DNA from: Streptomyces antibioticus
GTDB taxonomy: Bacteria; Actinomycetota; Actinomycetes; Streptomycetales; Streptomycetaceae
Direction: 5' to 3'
Length of the DNA stretch: 64,000 bases
Assembly (NCBI RefSeq): GCF_001514065.1
Contig: NZ_KQ948433.1
Coordinates: forward strand, 360,695-424,694
Part shown: one piece after another, positions 17,626 through 26,841 of the stretch
Layout of the letters: each line of letters begins with the position of its first letter
Position numbering within the stretch: the first letter of the stretch is position 1
Notes under the pieces: model-generated
The model's input: the letters and a program-made list of their open reading frames with translations, nothing else
What the model was told of the DNA's origin: nothing
Databases searched by the model: none
Translations under genes and position numbers: made by a program

Positions 17626-17949
17626 ATGCCCAAGATCACCTATGTCTCCGCCGGCGGCACCGAGCGCACCCTCGACGTCCCCGTCGGCACGAGCGTCATG
17701 CGCGCCGCCGAACTCAACGACGTCGAGGGAATCGTCGCCCAGTGCGGCGGCAACATGCAGTGCGCGACCTGCCACGTCTACGTCGACGAAACCACCCTCG
17801 ACCAACTGCAACCCCCGCACCCCGACGAGGACCACATGCTCGACTACACGGTCTGCCCCCGCCGCCCCAGCAGCCGTCTCAGCTGCCGGCTCACGGTGAC
17901 CGAGGCGATGGACGGCCTGATCGTGCACACCCCCGAACGCCAGGACTGA
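17626..17949 (+). CDS. [2Fe-2S] adrenodoxin-type ferredoxin
   Basis: 107 residues from the ATG at 17626. Cluster ligands C40, C46 and C49 (CGGNMQCATC, C-x5-C-x2-C) and C87 (SRLSCRL) match the adrenodoxin/ISC-type ferredoxins that feed electrons to P450s or oxygenases; the extra C77 is probably free. The start is chosen because it gives the canonical N-terminus PKITYVSAGGTERTLDV. No ferredoxin reductase or P450 is adjacent. It precedes an aromatic prenyltransferase on the same strand by 163 bases. Confidence 0.92.
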   Translation: MPKITYVSAGGTERTLDVPVGTSVMRAAELNDVEGIVAQCGGNMQCATCHVYVDETTLDQLQPPHPDEDHMLDYTVCPRRPSSRLSCRLTVTEAMDGLIVHTPERQD

Positions 17950-18112
17950 GGCTCCGGCGCCCCAAGCCGGGACCAACTCTCCCCCCAGTCCGGGCCAAGG
18001 TGTCCGACGGACACTGCCAGGCAGGAGCTGCGGGCCGCCGTGCCACACACATGGCGGGCCGCCGTTTCGCAGACATGCATGGCAACAGCGACCTGAGACA
18101 CCTGGGGGCCCG

Positions 18113-19015
18113 ATGTCCGGAGAAGCCGGCATAGAACGTCTGTACGTGGCCGTGGAAGAGGCGGCGGGCCTGCTGGGCGTGGCGTGCTCACGCGACGCCA
18201 TGTGGCCGGTCCTGACCGCGTTCCAGGACGTATTCGCCGACGGCAGCGTCGTCTTCAACATCGTGACCAGCGGTGGACACGTCGCCGACCTGTCCTTCGA
18301 CTTCTCGGTGCCCCCCGCCGTCGGCGACCCCTACACACATGCCCTCGCCCACGGCCTGGTCGACGAGACGGACCATCCCATCCGCGCCCTCTTCGCGGAC
18401 ATCCAGGAACGGTTCCCGATCCAGTCGTACGGCGTCGACCACCGCATATCCGGCGGCTTCAACAAGGCCTACGTCTTCTTCCCGCTGACCGACCTCCAGG
18501 ACCCGGCCCGGCTCGCCGCCGCCGTCCCGTCCCTTCCGAGCGGCCTGGCCGAGCATGTGCGCACCCTCGCCGACCACGGTCTGGCCAACAAGGTGTCCGC
18601 CATCGCGATCGACTACGCGCGCCGCACCTGGAACCTCTACTTCAACGGCCTTTCCCCCGAGCACGTCAGCCGTGAGGCGGCCCTGTCCCTGATCCGCGAG
18701 TTCGGCCTCCCGGAACCGAGCGAGCAGCTCCTGTCCTTCATCGAGACCTCGTCGGCGCTGTACCCGACCTTCGGCTGGGACTCCACCAAGGTCGAGCGGC
18801 TCAGCTTCTCCACCCGCACCACGGACCCGGCGGCCCTGCCCGCCCGCATCGAGCCGAAGCTCGGCGAGTTCGCCGCCAACGCCCCGTACACCTACGACGG
18901 CGACCGCGTCCTCGTCTACGCCGGCGCCCTGTCGGCCAGCGAGGAGTACTACAAGCTGGCGGCCTACCACCAGCTGACCGCCGCGGCCCACGACCGCATC
19001 CGATCCGCCGGCTGA
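18113..19015 (+). CDS. ABBA-type aromatic prenyltransferase, NphB/CloQ family
   Basis: 300 residues, soluble beta-barrel (PT-barrel) enzyme that transfers a dimethylallyl or geranyl group to an aromatic acceptor. Similarity to NphB runs through the whole length: ERLYVAVEEAAGLLGVACS at the start, GDPYTHALAHGL, GGFNKAYVFFP, NLYFNGLS, and SASEEYYKLAAYHQLT at the end. There is no DDxxD motif, as expected for this family. ATG at 18113 with GGGGG upstream. Unusually, no polyketide, phenazine or indole biosynthetic genes lie nearby; the only possible partner is the ferredoxin upstream. Acceptor unknown. Confidence 0.92.
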   Translation: MSGEAGIERLYVAVEEAAGLLGVACSRDAMWPVLTAFQDVFADGSVVFNIVTSGGHVADLSFDFSVPPAVGDPYTHALAHGLVDETDHPIRALFADIQERFPIQSYGVDHRISGGFNKAYVFFPLTDLQDPARLAAAVPSLPSGLAEHVRTLADHGLANKVSAIAIDYARRTWNLYFNGLSPEHVSREAALSLIREFGLPEPSEQLLSFIETSSALYPTFGWDSTKVERLSFSTRTTDPAALPARIEPKLGEFAANAPYTYDGDRVLVYAGALSASEEYYKLAAYHQLTAAAHDRIRSAG

Positions 19016-19042
19016 CCACACGTCAGGCGTGTTCCCGGCCCG

Positions 19043-19531
19043 CTACGCGGCCAGCACAGGCACCCTCGCCTGCGCCGGCCGCGTCGGCGCTGCCGACTTC
19101 GGGGGGCGCCGCCCGGCGAAGACGTAGAGCCGCAGCATCAGGAAGCGGCCGATCCCGGCGAGTCCGGAGGCGCTGAGGTAGACGATCTGCTCGGTCAGCA
19201 TGTCGGGGTCGCTCCGCACCAGATGCAGGACGAACATGGCGAGGCTGGTCGCGAGATAGGCCACCCCGGCCGATCCGGCGGACTGCCAGTGCTCACGCCA
19301 TCCGGCGCCCCTTTTCGTCCCGAAGGTGTGGCGGGCGTGGAGCTCGGTGCACAGCACCGTGGAGACGACGGTGACGACGGCGTTGGACAACCCCCAGGGC
19401 ATGGCCATGGCCAGCACCGCGACGGCGAAGCTGCCGAGCACGCCGACACCCCCACCGAACACGACGAACCGCACGAAGGAGGCAACGGGCCCAGGCGCGA
19501 ACGAGGGCTTGTCCGAAGACTGCGGCTTCAA
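19043..19531 (-). CDS. GtrA-like membrane protein, copy 1
   Basis: 162 residues with four hydrophobic helices typical of the GtrA/DPMS family (flippase-like proteins linked to lipid-bound sugars): FVRFVVFGGGVGVLGSFAV, LSNAVVTVVSTVLCTELHAR, GVAYLATSLAMFVLHLV, FLMLRLYVFAG. The TTG at 19531 is preceded by GGAGGA. It is roughly 65-70% identical by eye to a second copy at 20299-20730, with a TetR gene in between. No glycosyltransferase is adjacent, so function is open. Confidence 0.85.
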   Translation of the reverse strand: MKPQSSDKPSFAPGPVASFVRFVVFGGGVGVLGSFAVAVLAMAMPWGLSNAVVTVVSTVLCTELHARHTFGTKRGAGWREHWQSAGSAGVAYLATSLAMFVLHLVRSDPDMLTEQIVYLSASGLAGIGRFLMLRLYVFAGRRPPKSAAPTRPAQARVPVLAA

Positions 19532-19565
19532 GGCTAGGTCCTCCCCCTGTGGCGTTTCGTGATGG

Positions 19566-19595
19566 CCTCTTGTGGCACTGCCTCTTATGGCACTG
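19566..19595. repeat. tandem 15-bp direct repeat upstream of gtrA copy 1
   Basis: CCTCTTGTGGCACTG is followed immediately by CCTCTTATGGCACTG (one difference), 35-65 bases before the TTG start of the first GtrA gene. Could be a regulator-binding repeat; function unknown. Confidence 0.5.
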
Positions 19596-19713
19596 ACAGA
19601 TCCGGCACCACAGATGTGACACGCTTTGAGGGTCAGAAGCTGCTGGCGGTGATGTTGCCGTGCTGGGTGGGGAGTTCGACGGCTCAGCCTTCACGTCCCG
19701 ACTCTGCAGGACT

Positions 19714-20289
19714 TCAAACGGCAGCCGGGGCAGGCCAGTTGCGCAACAGCGAGTCCAGGGCATCAAGCGCCCGAGCCCAGCTCTCCGCACTTTCCGGAGC
19801 GCTGTGGCTGAACCCGCCCCCCGCCTCCAGGCTGACGAAGCCGTGAAAGACGCTGCCCATCAGCCGAACGGCATGCGTCTGATCCGGCTCCACCAGGTCG
19901 TACCCGCGCAGTACGGCCCGCATCATCAACGAATGGCGCGGGCCGGCACTACGAGCCGCCTCCTGCGGCGACAGCCGCAACTGAGTCGCCGCATACCGCC
20001 CCGGATGTTCGCGCGCATAGTCCCGATAGAGGTTCCCGAGCGCGCTCAGCGCGTCTTTCCCGGCCCGCCCGGCGAGGGCGACGGCCCCCCGGTCGGCGAG
20101 CTCCTCCAGGGCGAGCAGCGCGATCCGCACCCGCAGCTCATGCGAGTTCTTCACCTGCGAGTACAGACTCGCGACGGTGACATCAAGCCGCCGGGCCAGC
20201 GCGGACACGGTCACCTGCTCGAACCCGACCTCATCGGCCAGCTCGGCCCCGCCCCGCACCACCGACTCAACACTCAGCCCCGCACGCAC
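19714..20289 (-). CDS. TetR-family transcriptional regulator between two gtrA genes
   Basis: 191 residues. N-terminal HTH (VESVVRGGAELADEVGFEQVTVSALARRLDVTVASLYSQVKN) and a C-terminal ligand domain of the TetR_C_33/WHG type (HPGRYAATQLRL, VRLMGSVFHGFVSLEAGGGF). The GTG start lies 10 bases after the stop of the upstream GtrA gene, so the two are likely cotranscribed. Probably autoregulates the gtrA-tetR unit; a candidate operator is at 20781-20805. Confidence 0.87.
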   Translation of the reverse strand: MRAGLSVESVVRGGAELADEVGFEQVTVSALARRLDVTVASLYSQVKNSHELRVRIALLALEELADRGAVALAGRAGKDALSALGNLYRDYAREHPGRYAATQLRLSPQEAARSAGPRHSLMMRAVLRGYDLVEPDQTHAVRLMGSVFHGFVSLEAGGGFSHSAPESAESWARALDALDSLLRNWPAPAAV

Positions 20290-20298
20290 CCCGTCATC

Positions 20299-20730
20299 TT
20301 AGGCAGCGAGCCTCCACGCCCGCGCACTCCGCTCGCGCTGCCCGGCGAACACAAAGAGCCGCAGCACAAGAAACCGCCCCACGCCCGCGAGCCCCGAGGC
20401 GCCGAGGTAGACAACCTGCTCGGTCACCATGCTGTGCCCGCTCTGCACCACATTCAGCACGTACACGGCAAGGCTGGTCGCGAGATAGGCGGCCCCGGCC
20501 GACCCGGCGGACTGCCAGTGCTCCCGCCACTCGGCACCGCGCTTCTTGCCGAAGGTGTAGCGGGCGTGCAGCTCGGTGCACAGCACCGTGGACACCACGG
20601 TGACGACGGCGTTGGAGACCCCCCAGGGCACCCCCATGGCCAACCCCACCACGGCAAAGCTGCTGAGCACCCCGACACCCCCACCGAAGACCACGAACCG
20701 TATGAACGAGGCCACTGCCGAGGACTTCAT
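20299..20730 (-). CDS. GtrA-like membrane protein, copy 2
   Basis: 143 residues from the ATG at 20730 (MKSSAVASFIRFVVFG), where AGGAGG sits 5 bases upstream. Four membrane helices as in copy 1 and the same TELHARYTFGKKRGAEWREH loop. It heads a likely operon with the TetR gene. The close similarity to the copy 0.8 kb away indicates a local duplication with the regulator between the copies. Confidence 0.85.
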   Translation of the reverse strand: MKSSAVASFIRFVVFGGGVGVLSSFAVVGLAMGVPWGVSNAVVTVVSTVLCTELHARYTFGKKRGAEWREHWQSAGSAGAAYLATSLAVYVLNVVQSGHSMVTEQVVYLGASGLAGVGRFLVLRLFVFAGQRERSARAWRLAA

Positions 20731-20780
20731 GACGGCCTCCTTCCAACGAGTCGAGTGTCTTTCTTGTGCGGGAAACGCTA

Positions 20781-20805
20781 CGTTGCATTCATGGAGCAAG
20801 CAACG
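20781..20805. promoter_or_regulatory. candidate operator (CGTTGC-N13-GCAACG)
   Basis: Inverted half-sites CGTTGC (20781-20786) and GCAACG (20800-20805) lie 51-75 bases upstream of the gtrA copy 2 start, in an AT-rich stretch (20740-20880) that is plainly promoter-like. The TetR protein encoded in the same unit is the obvious candidate ligand. Confidence 0.4.
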
Positions 20806-20876
20806 GAATAATTGCGAATCTGCAAAGTAACCCCAGCTCAAGGCCTTTAAATCATTGCAACGAGGACGAGATTAAC

Positions 20877-20902
20877 GCAACGCCCGTCGGCGCGGGCGTT
20901 GC
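20877..20902 (-). terminator. 10-bp GC hairpin after the CMD-like gene
   Basis: Arms 20877-20886 (GCAACGCCCG) and 20893-20902 are perfect complements with a 6-base loop. On the minus strand it follows the stop of the 20950-21441 gene by about 48 bases. Confidence 0.6.
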
Positions 20903-20949
20903 AACAAGCAAAGCTGAACGCTACGCGGAAGGCCACCGCCCCGGTCGGC

Positions 20950-21441
20950 TCAGTCCCACTGCTCATCTGCGAGGGAGGCGACGGGCTGAGGCTTGCCGAT
21001 GACGGCCAGGGCGACGAAGAAGTTGATCTGCCCGATGGCGACGGTGAGCGTGGCCAGCGCCTTCTTGTCGTAGTGCCTGGCCACCTCGGCGTACAACTCG
21101 TCGCTGACGCGCTCCCTGCCGTGCGGGGCAGGCTGAAGGGTGGCCTCCACCAGCGCGAGAGCAGCACGCTCGGCCTCGCTGAAGTACGGGGCGTCCTGCC
21201 ACGAGGCGACCGCGGCGATGCGCTCCTCGGACTCCCCGCCCTTGCGCAGGAAGCCGGTGTTGAGAACCGTCAGATACGTGTTGCCGACGATCTGCCCGGC
21301 CCGCAGGTGAACGAGATTGATCGTGGTCCGCGGCACGGACTTGTTGCCGGTGGCCCGGAAGAGGGCGGCACTGATGTCCTTCACCTCAGGCACGTACTCG
21401 GTCGGGTCGGACATCCGCGAGATCGATCCACCGTGTGTCAT
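20950..21441 (-). CDS. carboxymuconolactone-decarboxylase (AhpD) fold protein lacking active-site Cys/His
   Basis: 163 residues, ATG at 21441 preceded by AAGGAG. The scaffold (GESEERIAAVASWQDAPYFSEAERAALALVEATL, and YDKKALATLTVAIGQINFFVALAV) is unmistakably that of the alkylhydroperoxidase-like CMD family. At the place where relatives have a CxxC with a following His (QINGCAYCIDMHT), this protein reads IVGNTYLTVLN: both cysteines and the histidine are gone. It is therefore probably not a peroxidase and may have a binding or regulatory role. Confidence 0.87.
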   Translation of the reverse strand: MTHGGSISRMSDPTEYVPEVKDISAALFRATGNKSVPRTTINLVHLRAGQIVGNTYLTVLNTGFLRKGGESEERIAAVASWQDAPYFSEAERAALALVEATLQPAPHGRERVSDELYAEVARHYDKKALATLTVAIGQINFFVALAVIGKPQPVASLADEQWD

Positions 21442-21540
21442 GGCTGCTGCTCTCCTTCACATCAACGTCGGTGTGTTCACTGCACTGACGGATGCGCGGA
21501 AGCAGTTGTGACAGGAGAACGGGTACCGGGGGGCGCCTTC

Positions 21541-21918
21541 TCAGATTTTCCAGGCGCGCAGCTGCTCGGCGACGGCAGGAACCCGGAGCCGGGAGTCACG
21601 GATCTTGCGTACGAGATCCGACAGGGCACCGTAAGGCGGATCGATGCCTTCCCCGGACTGGTCCATGTACTGGGCCGCGACGAACGCGGCGAACAGGCTG
21701 TTGCGGTGGGGGAGCGGCTCCAGCCGCACGATGGTGTGCATGAGCGCGGCCGCCCGCCAGGCCACGTCCGGGTCGGCGGCCTCAAGGGTCGGCAGCTTGG
21801 TCTTGTGCCGCGCAACAGCGGCAACCAAGGCGGAGTAGTCGGCGACCGACACATCCTCCGAGCCGAGAGCGGCCTCCTGGACGTCAAGAAGCCAGGACAC
21901 GTCGACGTACAGATGCAT
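21541..21918 (-). CDS. degenerate Fic/Doc-like toxin of a toxin-antitoxin pair
   Basis: 125 residues. All-helical protein similar to those annotated in Streptomyces as 'fic family toxin-antitoxin system, toxin component'. The expected Fic loop H-x-F-x-D-G-N-x-R is reduced to PLPHRNSLFAAFVA, so AMP transfer by the usual mechanism is doubtful. Its ATG overlaps the antitoxin stop by one base (TGATG), indicating coupled translation with the antitoxin made first. Confidence 0.72.
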   Translation of the reverse strand: MHLYVDVSWLLDVQEAALGSEDVSVADYSALVAAVARHKTKLPTLEAADPDVAWRAAALMHTIVRLEPLPHRNSLFAAFVAAQYMDQSGEGIDPPYGALSDLVRKIRDSRLRVPAVAEQLRAWKI

Positions 21919-22163
21919 CAGGCGGCCGCAGCCCCGCCCCTGCCGGCCCGCTCGGCGGGCGGCACCTCTTCGGGGAACGCCTCATCGAACTCCGCACGAA
22001 GCCGATCAGCCCATGCACCGGCACCCGCAACGAAGCGCTTACGGTGCATCTCCCGCACCCCGAGATCGTGCAGGTACTGCTTGAGGCTCTTGCCCTCGGC
22101 AGCCGCGGCCGCGCGCACGCCTTCGAGTTCCTCGTCGGTGAAAGACACGTTCAGTGATGGCAT
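21918..22163 (-). CDS. ribbon-helix-helix antitoxin
   Basis: 81 residues from the ATG at 22163. N-terminal RHH strand (MPSLNVSFTDEELEGVR) for DNA binding and a C-terminal acidic toxin-binding tail (ADRLRAEFDEAFPEE). Upstream of and overlapping the Fic-like toxin gene; typically such antitoxins repress their own promoter. Confidence 0.8.
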   Translation of the reverse strand: MPSLNVSFTDEELEGVRAAAAAEGKSLKQYLHDLGVREMHRKRFVAGAGAWADRLRAEFDEAFPEEVPPAERAGRGGAAAA

Positions 22164-22292
22164 ACGGTGATGGTACCTAGTAGGTGCCTCGTTGCGGATG
22201 CTGAAGTCTTGATCCGCGCTGAGCGGCCCGAATCCCTTCCCGCTTGCCCAGATACGCCCACGGCGCCCCGCCGTGTCGATGCCCGAATGGCG

Positions 22293-22325
22293 ATGGCGCC
22301 GAACCCGAGGCGGGTTCGGCGCCAT
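22293..22325. terminator. perfect 15-bp hairpin with 3-base loop
   Basis: Arms 22293-22307 (ATGGCGCCGAACCCG) and 22311-22325 are exact complements around AGG. It lies about 100 bases after the stop of the winged-helix gene at 22428-22739 and 130 bases upstream of the antitoxin, so it probably insulates the two minus-strand units. Confidence 0.65.
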
Positions 22326-22427
22326 TCCGAGGTCTCCAGGACTGCGCGTTGGCATCATGTGATCCGACCGAGGAGTCGTTTCACATGAACGATCCGTACA
22401 TGCCGGAATCGCAGTGCCAAGGAGACT

Positions 22428-22739
22428 TCACAGGGCCCGTCGCATGGGTACGACGTTCTCCTCACCCGTGGCACGCGGGGTCAGCCGGTAGTACACGATG
22501 TTGGAGAAGCGATCGGACTGCTCCAACCAGCCGGCCTCTACGAGCTGCCGCCGCATCCGAGAGAAGACGGTCGGGGTCATGTTGACCTCGGCAGCCAGTT
22601 CCTGTCCGGTCATGCGTACGGCGCCGGCCCGGTCGGTCGGCATCATCGCGTACATCAGGACGATCAGCCGTTGACTCGCCGACAAGCCTGCAGTTCGACG
22701 CAACAGCGTGCGGTAGTACGTGCCCTCAGTAGCGTTCAC
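22428..22739 (-). CDS. small winged-helix DNA-binding protein, second gene of the iteron-linked pair
   Basis: 103 residues from a GTG that overlaps the preceding stop (GTGA). Winged-helix core: SASQRLIVLMYAMMP, RMTGQELAAEVNMTPTVFSRMRRQLVEAGWLE (HTH), then a wing SNIVYYRLTPRA. It is a shortened relative of the upstream protein (shared pattern: open helix, TGxxxAxEVxMTPxxxxRxxxxL). MarR/RepL-like in appearance. With the array of palindromes upstream, it could be a replication, partition or copy-control protein, or simply a repressor; not resolved. Confidence 0.65.
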   Translation of the reverse strand: MNATEGTYYRTLLRRTAGLSASQRLIVLMYAMMPTDRAGAVRMTGQELAAEVNMTPTVFSRMRRQLVEAGWLEQSDRFSNIVYYRLTPRATGEENVVPMRRAL

Positions 22740-23233
22740 TGGCCCTCCCAGCCCCGCGGACCCGGCGCCGCCCATCCAGGGATGTCGGGCGGGTTCCAGT
22801 CCCTCACCGCTTCCCTCTGCTCAAGGCCTGATCCATGGAAGGCGATGTAAGGACTGATCCTGTACAGCTTGATCCGGCCCAGCTTCCCAGTCTCGATGAT
22901 CAGACGATGCTTGGCCAGCTTCTTCATGATCCGGGCCAGAGCGTCGGGCGTCATGCCGACCTCCTCGGCGATGTCCTTGCCGGTGCGGTGCACCGGGTCC
23001 ATGCCCGGAGGCGACGCGCCGATGAACCAGAGAACCATGAACTTCTCAGCAGGCGTGAAGCCTGACGACTTACGCGTGATGGCGCGCACTCGCTCCTTGT
23101 CCACGGTGGCGTGCCAGCCGCTGTAGGCGTACGGCGCGGTGGGGACGTCGTTGCCGAACTCATCCACCACGCGCCGGACGGGCCGTGCTGATGCCAACGT
23201 TCCTCCGAACCTGGGGCGTTGCTGATCGGACAA
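22736..23233 (-). CDS. winged-helix DNA-binding protein (RepL/MarR-like), first gene of the iteron-linked pair
   Basis: 165 residues; the TTG at 23233 is the only candidate start, with a weak AGGG 10 bases upstream. Central winged helix: GFTPAEKFMVLWFIGA, HRTGKDIAEEVGMTPDALARIMKKLAKHRLI (HTH), then LGRIKLYRISPYIAFHG, a wing plus an ending that recalls plasmid RepL proteins (NPxxxFxG). The C-terminal tail is Pro/Trp-rich. Seven palindromic repeats begin about 160 bases upstream and a possible partial eighth (ACCCTGAGATCGG, 23243-23255) sits right at the start. Likely binds them. Confidence 0.65.
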   Translation of the reverse strand: MSDQQRPRFGGTLASARPVRRVVDEFGNDVPTAPYAYSGWHATVDKERVRAITRKSSGFTPAEKFMVLWFIGASPPGMDPVHRTGKDIAEEVGMTPDALARIMKKLAKHRLIIETGKLGRIKLYRISPYIAFHGSGLEQREAVRDWNPPDIPGWAAPGPRGWEGQ

Positions 23234-23395
23234 TGCGAGCCGACCCTGAGATCGGTTGAGGTGAACCTAACGTACATGCACCTCCGGTCAATGCATTCCG
23301 CTCCCTCGGTCGTGTCGTATGACTGGCTGAGGCAGGAGCCCATCGCTATCCCGGGCTCAACGGGCAGGCTCTGGAATGTACTTATCGTTCATCCC

Positions 23396-23545
23396 ACCCG
23401 ATCCCAGGATCGTGTGCACACGATCTCTGGATCTGGTTGACCCGATCACCAGATCGAGACCACACGACTCTGAAGTCGGCACCACCCGATCTGCAGGTCG
23501 GGTAACCCGAGGCTGAGATCGGGTTACCCGACCAGGAGATCGGCC
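23396..23545. repeat. seven tandem imperfect palindromes, 21-22 bp period (iteron-like array)
   Basis: Units start at 23396, 23418, 23440, 23462, 23484, 23505 and 23526. Each is about 20 bp and fits ACCCGATC-NNN-(A/G)GATCGGGT; the most symmetrical are ACCCGATCTGCAGGTCGGGT (23484) and ACCCGAGGCTGAGATCGGGT (23505). Spacing of 22, 22, 22, 22, 21, 21 places all units on one helix face. AT-richer DNA follows (23550-23600). The array is upstream of the two overlapping winged-helix genes. Arrangement suits plasmid iterons, a centromere-like partition site or a multi-copy operator. Confidence 0.85.
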
Positions 23546-25368
<1,823 letters not shown>

Positions 25369-26369
25369 CGCGCGCCGGAGCACCTCAGTCAGTGGAGTCC
25401 TGGCTGAGCCTGCCCCCAATCGACCTCGCCTGGCAGCATCAAGGCACGCATGCGATCCGACCTTCGGCGAGGTCTGTCAGAAGGCGCTGAGTGAACTCCT
25501 TCTACAGCAGCCTGCTCGGTGTTGGTCGTGGCGTCATGCCAGTGCGGATGTGGAGCAGCCGCAGCTGCACAGGGGCCCCCGTCTGGCCCGTCGCGACGTC
25601 CACAGTGACCTCGACAACGACCCCATACTGAAGCTGAGCCCCATCCACGGGTAGCTGCGTCGCGCCGTCCGCTGGCACGAGACCCCGGCTGTTGCCTGGC
25701 GGCGGCCGGGGTCTCGCGGTGCACTTCGTTGATCAGCCGGTTCAACGAGTGATCTACGCCTGACGTCACGCCGTGCCGGCCGCTGATGATGTGCGTAGTC
25801 CGGGCTGGCCAGCCAGCACAGCGGGTCCGTGCCGACGGCGTGCGGCGCGGACCCATCTGGACCTCACCTTGATGTCATTGGTGGGTGGCGAACGCGGTGC
25901 AGATCAAGGGCCGCTGCTCACAGGCTGGTTGGTGGTGCACGGCGGCACGCTGACGGGTGCCAGGAGTCATGCGCTGGCTCCGGCATGCCCTGGATTCACG
26001 TGGCGGCGCGGCCGTGGGCGGCGAGCTGGGGGCAGCGTCTTCCCATTCGGTGCGCGCGCTGCGGCCGACCAGACTGATTCCGCAAGCCGGGCACCTCTAC
26101 CGGGCCAGTGCCTTCGACTGGCCAACTTCGACTACGACCTCCTCGAGAAGGTGCGGCCCACTTGCCCCGACCTGCCGACCGCAGCCGTCGCTCTCGCACT
26201 GCGTATCTGGGCGCCCAGATCATAGTGACATTGGGCATCCCGCATCAGCGCGGCCGGTCAAGCCCGGAGGTACGGCGCTCGCCTTTGCCCGGGTGACCCA
26301 ACGGTTCCGTGAGACGTAGGAAAACCCTTGGAAACAGCCCGGTCGGCCATGTCACGCTGGCATCCACCA
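25369..26369. other. 1-kb region without a convincing gene
   Basis: Contains a hairpin (25678-25716) and, on the minus strand, a 58-codon open frame at 25502-25678 (GTG start; VVVEVTVDVATGQTGAPVQL) that reads like protein but has no recognisable family and may be the tail of a lost gene. Plus-strand frames at 25773-26319 look non-coding. The stretch ends at a tRNA gene. Confidence 0.4.
25678..25716. terminator. perfect 12-bp hairpin
   Basis: Arms 25678-25689 (CGAGACCCCGGC) and 25705-25716 are complementary, with a 15-base loop. It lies some 300 bases past the hydrolase gene in otherwise featureless DNA and may be a leftover terminator. Confidence 0.5.
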
Positions 26370-26446
26370 AGGGGCGTAGCTCAGATGGCCAGAGCGCCGG
26401 TCTCCAAAACCGGATGTCGCAGGTTCGAGTCCTGCCTCCCCTGCCA
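26370..26446 (+). tRNA. tRNA-Trp (anticodon CCA)
   Basis: Cloverleaf can be drawn by eye: acceptor AGGGGCG (26370-26376) with CTCCCCT (26436-26442), D stem GCTC/GAGC, anticodon stem CCGGT/ACCGG with loop CTCCAAA (anticodon CCA at 26404-26406), T stem GCAGG/CCTGC with TTCGAGT loop, discriminator G and encoded CCA at 26444-26446. One C-T mismatch interrupts the acceptor stem. The housekeeping tRNA-Trp of Streptomyces normally precedes secE; this is a separate location, so probably an extra copy. Confidence 0.9.
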
Positions 26447-26841
26447 CCGATCGGGTTGTCCGAGTCTGCTCCAGTCCGGTCCCCTCAGCAGAGCGCCCAG
26501 GCCACAGAGCATTCCGCATAGGTGAAGGCGCAGTTGCAACATCGTCTCGTTCGGCTGCCCCCGGCTCCGAGGCCCTCCCGTTGATCGCCACACAGCAAGG
26601 TCGGCGTCGCAAGGCGGGTGCAGGCATTCGAGTCAGCCCGAGTGGTGTCTGACCGGGCCTCCGGTCTCAGTGATGCGGGTCACTGGATCTTCCCCGTATC
26701 CGTCTCGTCCGACCGACAACCCCAAGGGACTTGGGACGTCTGTCGGAGTGGATGCGCCTCCAGCAGAGGGCCGCCGCACGGGAAGCCGCCCATGGCGGAC
26801 GGTCAGCCAACACATCGAAGCCGATGATTCGAGGATCGAAG
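26447..26841. other. intergenic region downstream of tRNA-Trp
   Basis: No gene recognised. The segment just 3' of the tRNA is where an integrated element would leave an attachment site, but I see no repeat of the tRNA 3' end within the window and no integrase gene. Confidence 0.4.

Noticed and set aside
23396-23545. Possible CRISPR array
   Set aside because: Repeats are back to back (20-bp palindromes with 1-2 bp between them), degenerate, and have no unique spacers or cas genes.
26370-26446. tRNA-Trp as proven attachment site of an integrated element
   Set aside because: No integrase and no second copy of the tRNA 3' end inside the window, so integration cannot be shown.
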